Shown: positions 51,422 through 60,125, counted from the first letter of the stretch. The stretch: 64,000 nt of DNA from Paracidovorax konjaci (GCF_900112675.1 NZ_FOMQ01000012.1:62001-126000), one strand, 5' to 3'. Numbers and translations are program-made. The notes: generated by a model not told the origin, from the sequence alone.

Positions 51422-51898
51422 TCAGCCCCAGAGCGCGGGCTTGGAGACCATCAGGTAGTAGATCGCGAGCATCGCGGCAAACGCCGGGTAGCCCAACGCT
51501 TCCCACCAGCGCGCGTGGTGCCGGTACCGGGCGGGCAGCTCCGTGCCGCGCGCCACGGCGGTGCGTGCCATGTCCGCCATGCGCCATTGCAGCCACAGCA
51601 CCGGCAGCCAGCACAGCCCTGCCAGCACGTAGAGCCCCAGCGATGCCGCGATCCACGGGGTGGACAGGGGCCAGCCCGCCATGTGGGCCAGCGCCACGCC
51701 GCTCACGGGTTGCACGATGCCGGCCGGCGTGGTGAACCAGGTGTCGGCACGCACCACGAGGCGCGCGACCACGGCCTGCGCCGCCACGCTGCCGCTGCGG
51801 TTGGCGAAGAACAGATAGAACGCCGAGCCGAAGCCGGTGCCCACCAGCAGCATGCTGGAGAGGATGTGAATCCACTTGAGGACGAGGTAGGTGTTCAT
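51422..51898 (-). CDS. DUF2269 family membrane protein
   Basis: A 158-residue integral membrane protein with about four hydrophobic spans: MNTYLVLKWIHILSSMLLVG at the start, IVQPVSGVALAHMAGW, LYVLAGLCWLPVLWLQW, and AFAAMLAIYYLMVSKP at the end. The first span with its conserved His is typical of DUF2269. It is the last gene of the DCC-SDR-DoxX-DUF2269 operon; its ATG overlaps the stop of the preceding gene by 4 bp (ATGA). Function unknown, possibly redox-related. Confidence 0.8.
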   Translation of the reverse strand: MNTYLVLKWIHILSSMLLVGTGFGSAFYLFFANRSGSVAAQAVVARLVVRADTWFTTPAGIVQPVSGVALAHMAGWPLSTPWIAASLGLYVLAGLCWLPVLWLQWRMADMARTAVARGTELPARYRHHARWWEALGYPAFAAMLAIYYLMVSKPALWG

Positions 51899-52296
51899 GG
51901 CTGTCTTTTTTCTTCGGAGCGCCACAGCACGAGCAGGATGGCGGCAATGGGGAGGTTCTTGAGCAACCGGCCGAGTGGGTCGAGCCAGAGGCCCGGCAGC
52001 AGGACCGTCGCGATGGCGGTCATCGCCGCCATGAGCAGCAAGGCTGTGGCGTAGGCCGGGCGCCCCGGCCGCCACCATAGCCAGAGGCCGACCGCGAGGT
52101 CCGCTACGATGCCGGCCGCGATGATGGCCTGCATCCAGGCGCCGTTCTCCAGACCGGCGGCCACCAGCAGTTCGCGGCTCTGCCCGTGGAACTCCGCCAG
52201 GCTGGCCGCGGCGGTGCCCAGCCAGACGGCCACGAGGCTCGCCCGCAGCCAGCCCAGAGCGGCGGCGCCGCCCTGCGGTCCCGGGCGCGGCGTCAT
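51895..52296 (-). CDS. DoxX-like family membrane protein
   Basis: A 133-residue, four-span membrane protein. The segments LVAVWLGTAAASLAEFHGQS, MQAIIAAGIVADLAVGLWLWW, TALLLMAAMTAIATVLLPGL and NLPIAAILLVLW follow the DoxX-like layout. Both ends overlap neighbouring genes by ATGA junctions, so the operon is tightly coupled. In many genomes this protein pairs with an NAD-dependent epimerase, sometimes as a fusion; the joint function is unknown. Confidence 0.78.
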   Translation of the reverse strand: MTPRPGPQGGAAALGWLRASLVAVWLGTAAASLAEFHGQSRELLVAAGLENGAWMQAIIAAGIVADLAVGLWLWWRPGRPAYATALLLMAAMTAIATVLLPGLWLDPLGRLLKNLPIAAILLVLWRSEEKRQP

Positions 52297-53195
52297 GGCT
52301 GCCTCCAGGCGCGGGCGACCAGATCGCGGTAATGCACCGCCGGGTGCCCGATGAGGCCTTGCAGCGGCGCGGCATCGGCGGTGTTGTCGCTGCCCAGCAG
52401 TTCCAGGCTTTCGCTGCACCAGGGCGATGCCGGCACCTGGTCGCCCAGCCGTGCGCTCCAGCGGCTGAGCAGATCGGGCAGCGGGGCCACATGCGCCGGG
52501 CCGTGGCCGGACTGCGTCCGCAGGCTGGCGATCAGCCCGGCCATGGAGACGGCCTCGGGCCCCGCGCATTCGATGGTGCCCTGCCGGTCCAGCGACGGGC
52601 CCAGCAGTGCGGCCACGGCATCGGCCAGATCATGCACCGCCACGGGCTGCACGCCGGCGCGCAGCACCGGGCGGGGCAAGACCACCACCGGCAGCCGCGC
52701 GAGGTTCATGAAGAGCGCGCTGCTCGCGCCGCCCCGCCCGAAGACGATGCTCGGGCGCAGCACGCAGGCTGCCAGGGTGGCACCGGGTTCGCCGGCCAGG
52801 CCCAGCAGATGGGTGTCGGCCGCGCGCTTGGTGCGGGCGTACCGCGTTTCGCTGCGGTCCACGCCCAGGGCGGAGATCTGCACCACGCGCCGCACGCCGG
52901 CCTGCGCGCAGGCATCGAACAGCGCCTTCGGAGTGTCACGGTGCAGCGCATCGATGGGGCGCGAGGGGCTGTCGCGCAGCACGCCCACGGCGTTCACCAC
53001 CGCGTCGATGCCTGATAGCCGCGGCAGCCAGTCGCGGGCCGCGATGTCGCGGGCGAAGTCCATGGCCACCTGCCCGGCGGCGGGGCGTGCATGGCGGGGG
53101 GAGACGCCCTCGAACACCGTGTGTCCGTCCGCGCGCAGCCGCTGGGTCAGGTGGCGGCCTATGAACCCGGTCGCACCGGTCAGGAGAATCTGCAT
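52293..53195 (-). CDS. NAD-dependent epimerase/dehydratase family protein
   Basis: An extended-SDR-like protein of 300 residues. The NAD(P)-binding TGATGFIGRHL lies at residues 6-16, followed by DAVVNAVGVLRD and VVQISALGVD. The catalytic YxxxK of canonical SDRs is not obvious (TRYARTKRAAD is a candidate). It resembles NDUFA9-like or complex I-associated SDRs. ATG 53195 is chosen; the longer frame begins over the upstream intergenic gap. It lies 65 bp after the DCC gene and is coupled to the DoxX-like gene. Confidence 0.83.
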   Translation of the reverse strand: MQILLTGATGFIGRHLTQRLRADGHTVFEGVSPRHARPAAGQVAMDFARDIAARDWLPRLSGIDAVVNAVGVLRDSPSRPIDALHRDTPKALFDACAQAGVRRVVQISALGVDRSETRYARTKRAADTHLLGLAGEPGATLAACVLRPSIVFGRGGASSALFMNLARLPVVVLPRPVLRAGVQPVAVHDLADAVAALLGPSLDRQGTIECAGPEAVSMAGLIASLRTQSGHGPAHVAPLPDLLSRWSARLGDQVPASPWCSESLELLGSDNTADAAPLQGLIGHPAVHYRDLVARAWRQP

Positions 53196-53260
53196 GGTGG
53201 ATCGCCTTGGTGGATGGAGCAAAAAGGTGGGGCAAACAGGGCAGACAGCGTGCTGCCGCG

Positions 53261-53707
53261 TCACAGGCGGCACGGGCCGTCGGGGCCGCAGCGCTGCCGT
53301 GCCGCGCGCTGGCTGGCGCGCTCGAACAGGCCGCTGACGAGCCAGCGCGGCAGGCGGTAGCGGTTGCGCGCCAGCACCGGGTAGAGCCGGTCCGCCAGCG
53401 GCCCCAGCACCGGCAGCCGCGTGGCGGCCGTGACCCAGCCCAGGCCCACGGCCTCATAGGCGCGGCGGAACACTTCCACGCCGCGCAGCACCCGCCCGTC
53501 CGCCGCGCGGGCGTGGATCAGGGTGAGCAGGTCCTCCCGGGTGGTGCCGGGGGGCGGCCCCTCGAACCCGGGCGCCCAGATGTCCTCGAACCTCAGCAGG
53601 CCCGCACGGTCGCGGCGCATCAGGTTGCCCATCTCGGTGCTGCACAGGGCGCAGCGCGAGTCGTAGTAGAGGGTCAGCGGATAGAGGGCGGGGGCATCGG
53701 CGGTCAT
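53261..53707 (-). CDS. DCC family thiol-disulfide oxidoreductase (DUF393)
   Basis: A 148-residue thioredoxin-like protein with the family motif at LYYDSRCALCSTEM (residues ~12-25), where the two Cys are the likely redox pair. It also has the FEDIW segment and the C-terminal RYRLPRW. It is the first gene of the four-gene operon. A palindromic operator matching the one at the GbsR gene lies 62-83 bp upstream of its start codon. The reaction is unknown. Confidence 0.85.
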   Translation of the reverse strand: MTADAPALYPLTLYYDSRCALCSTEMGNLMRRDRAGLLRFEDIWAPGFEGPPPGTTREDLLTLIHARAADGRVLRGVEVFRRAYEAVGLGWVTAATRLPVLGPLADRLYPVLARNRYRLPRWLVSGLFERASQRAARQRCGPDGPCRL

Positions 53708-53768
53708 GGCAGGCTCCTGTGAAACCGTTCAGTCAGAAGGGGGTGGATCGGCGGCTCGGCATTTCCAG

Positions 53769-53790
53769 GGTTTCTGTAGAAAAAGAAATT
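53769..53790 (-). promoter_or_regulatory. GbsR-type operator upstream of the DCC operon
   Basis: On the minus strand AATTTCT, a 6-bp centre, ACAGAAA: same arms and spacing as the operator before the regulator gene at 54414. A TTGACC -35-like box lies just upstream of it, so the operator overlaps the promoter. Confidence 0.6.
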
Positions 53791-53827
53791 CTTGGTCAAA
53801 AAAGAGCCGGCTACGTGTCGGGTTGTC

Positions 53828-54391
53828 TCAGGAAGATGGCGGCGCTTTGGCCGCGCGCGCCTGGCTGTCGTCGCCCCGCACGAACTTCTGGACGCTGGCC
53901 CCGAGGCGCAGCACCTTTTCGAGCGTGGAGGGCGTGAGCCGCAGCATCTCGTCGGTCCACAGGCCCAGCGACTCCATGAGCCGCAGCGTCTCGCGCACGC
54001 GGTCCTGCGCGTCGGGGGATTCTGCGGCCAGTTCGGGGCGGGCGACCAGTTCGCGCAGCATGCGCACGGTGGGCTCGAACTCCCGCTCCTTGCGTTCGCG
54101 CACGACGGTGCGGAACAGCTCCCATACGTCGGTGGAGGTTTCGAAATAGTCGCGCCGGTCGCCCAGCACATGCGTCACGCGGATGAGGTTCCAGTTCAGC
54201 AATTCCTTGAGGCTGTTGCTCACGTTGGAGCGTGCGACGGCCAGCGTGTCGCAGATCTCCTCCGCATGCAGCGGGCGGCCGTGGAAGAAGAGCAGCGCAT
54301 GGATCTGCGCGACAGTGCGGTTGACGCCCCAGGCGGTGCCCATCTCGCCCCAGTGGACGACGAAACGGCGGGCGGTGTCGGTAAGTTGCAT
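53828..54391 (-). CDS. GbsR/MarR family transcriptional regulator
   Basis: A 187-residue winged-helix regulator. The HTH lies at about residues 28-75 (TVAQIHALLFFHGRPLHAEEI, VARSNVSNSLKELLNWNLI). The long helical C terminus is characteristic of GbsR-type proteins. It lies upstream of, and in the same direction as, the DCC operon. A consensus TTGACA/TAGACT promoter puts its transcript start at or next to the ATG, so the mRNA may be leaderless. Its likely operator sits on both promoters. Confidence 0.9.
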   Translation of the reverse strand: MQLTDTARRFVVHWGEMGTAWGVNRTVAQIHALLFFHGRPLHAEEICDTLAVARSNVSNSLKELLNWNLIRVTHVLGDRRDYFETSTDVWELFRTVVRERKEREFEPTVRMLRELVARPELAAESPDAQDRVRETLRLMESLGLWTDEMLRLTPSTLEKVLRLGASVQKFVRGDDSQARAAKAPPSS

Positions 54392-54397
54392 GGGCGC

Positions 54398-54435
54398 AGT
54401 CTATGGCTTCATAAATTTCTGTCAATACAGAAATT
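54398..54435 (-). promoter_or_regulatory. Promoter and operator of the GbsR-type gene
   Basis: Minus strand: TTGACA (54425-54420), 16 bp, TAGACT (54403-54398). A perfect palindrome with 9-bp arms AATTTCTGT/ACAGAAATT and a CAAT centre on the plus strand (54414-54435) covers the -35 box, pointing to autorepression. Confidence 0.75.
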
Positions 54436-54590
54436 ATCGCTTGAAAGAGCCAATTCAATGGACAGGACCACGGCCGAGTCCGCGGGTTTTAGGCCTGCGC
54501 CGACCACCTGCGCGCGGGAGGCCCTAGACTGCTGCCGGCCTCCGGGCGATTCCGCCCGGCACCCACCCGACACTTTCACAGGAGCCTTCC

Positions 54591-55499
54591 ATGCTGCATG
54601 ACGACCTCAAGAAAGATTTCGACGCCCTGCTGCCCGGCCAGTCCACCGAAGCCGGCGCCAGCCGCCGCACCGCCATGCGGGTGGCGCTGGGCGCGGGCTT
54701 CGGCGTGGGCTACGCCGCCGCGGCCATGCCGATCATGGCGCAGACGGCCATCCAGACGCCGTCCGACGGCCTCACGGCCGGCAAGGTCGAGATCGACGTG
54801 AACGGCTTCAAGGTGCCGGCCTATCGGGCCGCGCCGGCGGGCAAGACCGGCCTGCCGGTGGTGCTGGTGATCCAGGAGATCTTCGGCGTGCACGAATACA
54901 TCGCCGACACCTGCCGCCGCTTCGCGAAGGCGGGCTACCTGGCGATCGCGCCCGACATGTACGTGCGCCAGGGCGACCCGTCGCAATACACCGAAGTCGC
55001 CAAGCTCATGAGCGAGATCGTCTCCAAGGTGCCCGATGCCCAGGTGCTGGCCGACCTCGATGCGACCGTGAAGTGGGCCGGCGCCCATGGCGGCGACCTG
55101 TCGAAGGTGGGCATCACGGGCTTCTGCTGGGGGGGCCGCATCACCTGGCTCTACGCCGCGCACGGGCCGGTCAAGGCCGGCGTCGCGTGGTACGGGCGCC
55201 TCGTGGGCCAGGCCAGCGACCTGACGCCCAAGCACCCGGTGGACATCGCGCCCATCCTGAAGGCGCCGGTGCTCGGCCTCTACGGAGAAAAAGACACCGG
55301 CATCCCCCTTGACACGGTTGATAAGATGAAAGCGGCCCTCAAGACCGGCTCCGCCGCCGCCAAGGCATCGGAGTTCGTCGTGTACCCGGATGCGCCGCAC
55401 GCCTTCCACGCCGACTACCGGCCCAGCTACCGCGAGGAAGCCGCCGAGGATGGATGGAAGCGCGCGCTGGCGTGGTTCAAGACGCACGGCGTGGGCTGA
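54591..55499 (+). CDS. Dienelactone hydrolase family protein
   Basis: An alpha/beta hydrolase of 302 residues. A Tat-like or hydrophobic leader ([22 protein letters not shown]) precedes the catalytic domain. The nucleophile is Cys in [10 protein letters not shown], the Asp lies in [10 protein letters not shown], and the His in [12 protein letters not shown], as in carboxymethylenebutenolidase. Classic enzymes open dienelactone in chlorocatechol breakdown; this exported form probably has another lactone or ester substrate. It is monocistronic, with a terminator after it. Confidence 0.87.
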   Translation: MLHDDLKKDFDALLPGQSTEAGASRRTAMRVALGAGFGVGYAAAAMPIMAQTAIQTPSDGLTAGKVEIDVNGFKVPAYRAAPAGKTGLPVVLVIQEIFGVHEYIADTCRRFAKAGYLAIAPDMYVRQGDPSQYTEVAKLMSEIVSKVPDAQVLADLDATVKWAGAHGGDLSKVGITGFCWGGRITWLYAAHGPVKAGVAWYGRLVGQASDLTPKHPVDIAPILKAPVLGLYGEKDTGIPLDTVDKMKAALKTGSAAAKASEFVVYPDAPHAFHADYRPSYREEAAEDGWKRALAWFKTHGVG

Positions 55500-55530
55500 T
55501 GGCGCGCTCCACCGGCGTGCCGTCCGCAGC

Positions 55531-55551
55531 AAAGCCCTTCGGGGCTTTTTT
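55531..55551 (+). terminator. Intrinsic terminator after the dienelactone hydrolase gene
   Basis: AAAGCCC, TTCG tetraloop, GGGCTTT, then further T residues. Confidence 0.88.
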
Positions 55552-55624
55552 CGTTTCCGCCATGCCGATGCAGCCGCCATAACAATGAAATTGGCTCCAT
55601 GTCGGCGAAAATAGGACATTTTTA

Positions 55625-55641
55625 GCTATGGTTTTAATAGC
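55625..55641. repeat. Palindromic element GCTAT-N7-ATAGC, copy 4, spanning the ZIP start codon
   Basis: GCTAT, GGTTTTA, ATAGC. The ATG of the ZIP gene (55628-55630) is formed by the last two bases of the left arm plus the first centre base, so the element supplies the start codon and the codons for VLIA. Confidence 0.75.
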
Positions 55642-56482
55642 AGTCATCCTGGCCACCCTGGCCGCGGGCATTGGCAGCGTGTGGGTGGCTGCGCTGCTCA
55701 TGCGGGCCGGCTGGGGCGACGGCCGCACGGGCATCGGCCCACAGCATCTGCTGAGCTTCGCCGCCGGCGCTCTGCTGGCCACGGCGTTCATGCACCTTCT
55801 GCCCGAAGCCTTCGAAAGCCAGGCGGGTGCGCATGAGCTGTTCGCCACGCTGCTGGTCGGGCTGGTCTTCTTCTTCCTGCTCGACAAGGCCGAGCTTTGG
55901 CACCACGGCCACGAGCACGGCGTGGGGCCGGTCCATGACCATGAACATGGCCACGGCCACGGCCACGGAAATGACGCGGCCCACGCTCACAGCCATGGGC
56001 ACGGGCACGGGCACGGGCACGGCTCCCGGTCGTCCGGCGGCTGGGCGCTGCTCACCGGCGACAGCGTGCACTGCTTCGGCGACGGCATCCTGATCGCCTC
56101 CGCCTTCCTGGCGGACATCCGGCTGGGCGCCATCGCCGCGCTGGCGGTGCTGGCGCACGAGGTGCCCCACCACATGGGCGACCTCGTCGTGCTGCGCCAG
56201 TCCAGCGGCAACCGCCGCGGGGCGCTCGTCAAGGTGTCGCTGGCCGGCGCCGTGACGGCGCTGGGCGGTATCACGGGCTATTTCCTCGTGGGCGAGTTGC
56301 AGGACTGGCTGCCGTATTTCCTGGCCATCGCCTCCAGCAGCTTCGTTTATGTGGCGCTGGCCGACCTGATCCCCCAGTTGCAGAAGCGCCTGACCGCCCT
56401 GCAGACGTTCGCCCAGATCGCGTGGCTGGCCGCGGGCATGACGGTGGTCACGCTGGTGAGCGGCCTGGCGCACTCGCACTGA
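55628..56482 (+). CDS. ZIP family metal transporter with His-rich loop
   Basis: Imports divalent metals such as zinc. The 284-residue protein has about eight spans. A His-rich cytoplasmic loop (residues ~88-134) is packed with HGHGHG units for metal sensing or binding. The conserved metal-path helices appear at GDSVHCFGDGILIASAFLAD and LAVLAHEVPHHMGDLVVL. No other start fits better than the ATG inside the palindromic repeat; no clear Shine-Dalgarno is seen. It is not in an obvious operon. Confidence 0.9.
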   Translation: MVLIAVILATLAAGIGSVWVAALLMRAGWGDGRTGIGPQHLLSFAAGALLATAFMHLLPEAFESQAGAHELFATLLVGLVFFFLLDKAELWHHGHEHGVGPVHDHEHGHGHGHGNDAAHAHSHGHGHGHGHGSRSSGGWALLTGDSVHCFGDGILIASAFLADIRLGAIAALAVLAHEVPHHMGDLVVLRQSSGNRRGALVKVSLAGAVTALGGITGYFLVGELQDWLPYFLAIASSSFVYVALADLIPQLQKRLTALQTFAQIAWLAAGMTVVTLVSGLAHSH

Positions 56483-56519
56483 GCCGCAGCCCCGCGCCCG
56501 CGCGTGCAGCGGGCAGCGT

Positions 56520-58121
56520 TTACCGGGGCTGCGCCAGCCGTTCGAAGTCCTGGTCCAGGCGCGCCAGGCTGCCATTGATGCGCGCGCGCCGGTCGCGCGT
56601 CCAGGCCGCCTGCTGGTCCAGACGGCTGCGGGCGTCGGCCAGCATGCGCGCCATCTCCGCCGGCTGGGGGCCACCTGCCGTCGCGCGGTGCTGGATGATG
56701 GCCACCGGGTCCAGCGTGGCGCGGAACTCGGCCTCGCTCATCGGCAATTGCGCCGGGAATTCCGATCCGTGCACCGATTCCGCGTAGATGCGCCGCGCTT
56801 CCCGGTAGGGGAAGTCCAGCGGCTTGATGTCCTTGGCCTTCGCGTAGCCGACGACCTCGGACGCGAAATGGTGGCCTACCCGGAACGGCAGCTTGTACTT
56901 GCGCATCAGCACGTCCGCCAGTTCCTGGGAGGCGGTCCAGTCGCTGTTGAGTTCTTCCAGCGCGCGCTGCGGATCGATGACCAGCGCGTTCAGGATACGG
57001 TCCCACTGGTTCAGCACCACGATGGCGCTCTGCACCATGCCGACGTTGTTGCGCGTCTCCTTGGGGTCCTGCATGCCGGGCGGGATGTTGTGTGCCTGGA
57101 TGGCGGCGCCCATGCCCAGCGTGAGCGCCTGCGAAGCGTCGCGCCGCGTGCTGTTGAGCAGCCCCGGATTGCGCTTTTGCGGCATGGCGCTGGAGACGTA
57201 GGTGTTGCCGTCGCCCTCCTGCAGCAGGATCCAGGGCCGCGCCTGCGCGTACTGCGTCATCACGTCTTCGATGAAGGTGCCGGCGTGCAGCGCGATGGCC
57301 ATGACGATGGCGCCCGCCTCGACGGGCTGATCCACGGCGGACACCTGCGCGGCGTCGTAGGCGTTGTCCACGGTGGCGGCAAAGCCCAGGTAATCGGCCA
57401 TGCGCTGGCGGTCGAGCGGCCAGCTCGTGCCGTTGAGCACCGTGGTCCCCATGGGCGAGCGGTCGATGCGCGCGTAGGCTTCGCGGATGCGCTGTGCATC
57501 GCGGTCCAGCCCGCTGGCCAACCCCAGCAGGTAATGCCCATAGCTGTTGGGCTGGGCCGCCACGCCGTTGGTGTAGTTCGGCACCACGGTGGCCCGGTGT
57601 TTGTCGGCCAGCCGGACCATCGTGGCGGTGGTCTTGTGGAGGGCCTCGGCCAGTTTGAGCATCTCTTCGCGCAGCAGGGCCGACCGCACGGTGGAAAGCA
57701 TGTCCTGGCTGGACCGGCCGGCATGCAGCAGCGTGATCTGCGGGCCCGCGGCTTCGATCAACAGGGGTTCGAAGGTGATCACCAGGCCGGGGCGCTTGCC
57801 GCCGGGCCGGTTGCCGTCGGCCAGCACCTTGCTGATGCCGGCATGGGCCAGCGGTGCGAAGGATTTGTCGAGCAGGCCTTCGTCGGTGTTGATGACGGCG
57901 GACGCCTTGTTGATTTCTCCGAGCCAGAAGAACTCGTCGCGCCGGGGCGCCGCGCTGGCGGCCGCAGGCGGGGAGGGCGGTGCGGCGGTGGCCGGGGCCG
58001 CGGGAGCGGGCGCCGGCGTGGCCGTCTGTGCGGCCACCGTACCGGCCGCGCAGAGCGCGGCGGCGCAGGCGATGGCGTGCAGGGCGCGGGGCAGCGAGGG
58101 GGTTTTCGAGGCGATTGCCAT
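56520..58121 (-). CDS. Exported argininosuccinate-lyase-like enzyme (fumarase/aspartase superfamily)
   Basis: A lyase-superfamily protein of 533 residues with a predicted signal peptide (MAIASKTPSLPRALHAIACAAALCAAGTVAAQ) and an Ala/Pro-rich linker. The catalytic fold covers ~60-520 and keeps the superfamily signature VSSAMPQKRNPGLLN, with other helices at NSYGHYLLGLASGLDRDA and DPKETRNNVGMVQSA. Substrate unknown; argininosuccinate lyase, adenylosuccinate lyase and related beta-eliminating enzymes are usually cytosolic, so export is odd. It follows an AlgR/AlgZ-like pair by 94 bp on the same strand. Confidence 0.8.
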   Translation of the reverse strand: MAIASKTPSLPRALHAIACAAALCAAGTVAAQTATPAPAPAAPATAAPPSPPAAASAAPRRDEFFWLGEINKASAVINTDEGLLDKSFAPLAHAGISKVLADGNRPGGKRPGLVITFEPLLIEAAGPQITLLHAGRSSQDMLSTVRSALLREEMLKLAEALHKTTATMVRLADKHRATVVPNYTNGVAAQPNSYGHYLLGLASGLDRDAQRIREAYARIDRSPMGTTVLNGTSWPLDRQRMADYLGFAATVDNAYDAAQVSAVDQPVEAGAIVMAIALHAGTFIEDVMTQYAQARPWILLQEGDGNTYVSSAMPQKRNPGLLNSTRRDASQALTLGMGAAIQAHNIPPGMQDPKETRNNVGMVQSAIVVLNQWDRILNALVIDPQRALEELNSDWTASQELADVLMRKYKLPFRVGHHFASEVVGYAKAKDIKPLDFPYREARRIYAESVHGSEFPAQLPMSEAEFRATLDPVAIIQHRATAGGPQPAEMARMLADARSRLDQQAAWTRDRRARINGSLARLDQDFERLAQPR

Positions 58122-58215
58122 GGATGTCTCCTTTTCTGGGATTGGTTCTGGGTGCCGGCGCGGGCAAGGGGCCGGTAGGGTGTGGGGTTCGGCGCGCGGT
58201 GCGGTGCTTCGGGCG

Positions 58216-58962
58216 TCAGCCCGCCAGGGCTTCGCGGACGGCGGCCACCTGCCGGCGCGACACCGCCAGCAGCTCCGGCAGGCCATGCATGCGCACGGCC
58301 CAGCCTTCGCCCTCTTCGGGGTCGTAATGCTTTTCGATGGCCCGTAGCGCGCGGCGCGCCACCAGCGCATTGCGGTGCACGCGCAGGAAGCGGGCCGGGT
58401 GGCGCGCCTCCAGTTCGCTCAGCGCGCCCTCGAGGACATAGCTGCGCGTGCCGGTACGCACCGTGAGGTACTTGAGTTCGGCCTTGATGTAGAGCACTTC
58501 GTCCAGCGGCACGCGTTCGGTGCGGCCCCGGTCCTGGATCAGCAGCACTTCGCCGTCTGCCGCGCCCGGCGAGGGCAGCGGCCGGGGCGCGGGCTGGGCC
58601 ACGGTGCGCTGCACTTTGGCCAGCGCCTGCTGCAGCCGTTCCAGCCGCACGGGCTTGGTGAGGTAGTCCACCGCGTCCAGCTCGAAGGCGCTCACGGCAT
58701 GGTCGGCGTGCGCCGTGACGAAGACGATGGCGGGCGGCCACGCCAACGCCCGCAGCGTGTGGGCAAGCGCCAGTCCGTCCTGGCCCGGCATGTGGATGTC
58801 CAGCAGCACCGCGTCGCAGGCGCGGCCGGCGGTCGCCCGCAACTGCTGGAGCGCTTCGGCGGCATTGGCTGCCTCGGACACCGTGTGCCCGCCGCAATCG
58901 GCCAGCAGGGTGCGCAGGCGGCTGCGCGCCAGGGCTTCGTCATCGACGATGAGGATGTGCAT
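58216..58962 (-). CDS. LytTR family response regulator (AlgR-like)
   Basis: A 248-residue two-component regulator. The receiver starts MHILIVDDEALARSRL, has Asp in AVLLDIHMP and Lys in YLTKPV. The C-terminal LytTR DNA-binding domain is clear in LYIKAELKYLTVRTG, FLRVHRNALVARRAL. It lies 50 bp after its kinase gene and precedes the exported lyase gene. Its arrangement next to argH recalls the argH-fimS-algR locus of Pseudomonas. Confidence 0.92.
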   Translation of the reverse strand: MHILIVDDEALARSRLRTLLADCGGHTVSEAANAAEALQQLRATAGRACDAVLLDIHMPGQDGLALAHTLRALAWPPAIVFVTAHADHAVSAFELDAVDYLTKPVRLERLQQALAKVQRTVAQPAPRPLPSPGAADGEVLLIQDRGRTERVPLDEVLYIKAELKYLTVRTGTRSYVLEGALSELEARHPARFLRVHRNALVARRALRAIEKHYDPEEGEGWAVRMHGLPELLAVSRRQVAAVREALAG

Positions 58963-59012
58963 GGGTGGGTGGCCGTCTGGGGGAAAAGGGCGGGTTGCGG
59001 CGCGCGCAGCCG

Positions 59013-60074
59013 TCAGGGCCGCGCCGGCAGCGAGATGCGCACCCTGTACAGCCCATTGTGCATGCCTGCCGAGAAGTCGCACTGCATGTCGTGCAGCAGC
59101 CGCAACCGGTCCCGCACGTTGGCCAGCGCGATGCCGTGCCCCTGTGTGCTGGCGGCCGTGCGCAGGTCGGCCGCCGGCACGGTGTTGGTGATGGTGATTA
59201 CCGCGCGGCTACCGCGCAATTCGGTCGTCACGCGCAGCTTGCCGCCCTGCGCACAGGGCTCCACGCCATGCTTGACGGCGTTTTCCACCAGCGGCTGCAG
59301 CAGCAGCGGCGGCAGCCGCGCGGCATCCGTGCGGGCGTCGAGCACCCACTGCACGCGCAGCCGCTGCTCGAAACGCACCTGCTCGATCGCAAGGTAGCGC
59401 CGGGCCAGCGTGATCTCCTCGGCCAGCGTGGAGGCTTCCCCTTGCTCCACCAGCGCGTGGCGGAAGAGGTCGCTCAGGTCCTCCAGCAGCGCTTCGGCCT
59501 TGGCCGGCTCGTCGCGCACCAGTGCGATGGCGCTGTTGAGCGTGTTGAACAGAAAGTGCGGCCGGATGCGCGACTGCAACTCGCTGAGCCGCGCGGTGGT
59601 GGCCGCCGGCGTGCGGGCGCGGGCGCGCAGCACCAGGGCCGCCACCAGCGCGGCCGACAGCAGCGCGCCGCTGGCCGTGCTGGCGATCCAGGGCGGGTCC
59701 GTGGCCACCCCGACCAGCGCCAGCATGCCGCAGGCATAAACGCCCGATACCGCCCCGAGCGCCACGCCTGCCGCATACTGCAGCGCGACCGGCAGGCCCT
59801 GCAGCACGGTCTTGAGACTGCAGGCCGTCACCAGCCAGGCCAGGGTGGCGGGCAGCGCGCCGCCGGTCAGCAGCGAGAGCCGCGCCAGCCATTGCATGGG
59901 GCTTTCGGCCCCGAACAGCGCCCCCACGCCGAGCACCGCTTCCACGAAAAGCACGGCGCGCAGCACCACCCCGACATGGCAGGCGTCGAAGACGAGCGCA
60001 CGCCGCCCGAGCCCCTCGGAAGGGGGCTCGGGCAGGGGCTGGGGCCGGGTCGATAAAATTTGGGTCTCTTGCAT
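59013..60074 (-). CDS. LytS/AlgZ-type sensor histidine kinase
   Basis: A 353-residue membrane kinase. Four hydrophobic spans lie at ~35-150. The His_kinase domain has the phospho-acceptor in [19 protein letters not shown], and the ATPase has [10 protein letters not shown] and [13 protein letters not shown]. It lacks a periplasmic sensing domain, as AlgZ/FimS does. It is transcribed away from argH across 51 bp and is the first gene of the kinase-regulator pair. Confidence 0.9.
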   Translation of the reverse strand: MQETQILSTRPQPLPEPPSEGLGRRALVFDACHVGVVLRAVLFVEAVLGVGALFGAESPMQWLARLSLLTGGALPATLAWLVTACSLKTVLQGLPVALQYAAGVALGAVSGVYACGMLALVGVATDPPWIASTASGALLSAALVAALVLRARARTPAATTARLSELQSRIRPHFLFNTLNSAIALVRDEPAKAEALLEDLSDLFRHALVEQGEASTLAEEITLARRYLAIEQVRFEQRLRVQWVLDARTDAARLPPLLLQPLVENAVKHGVEPCAQGGKLRVTTELRGSRAVITITNTVPAADLRTAASTQGHGIALANVRDRLRLLHDMQCDFSAGMHNGLYRVRISLPARP

Positions 60075-60125
60075 CGCGGCATCCGGACGTTCCGGGTGAC
60101 CGAAACCTCCGGATTATTGCCCTCC

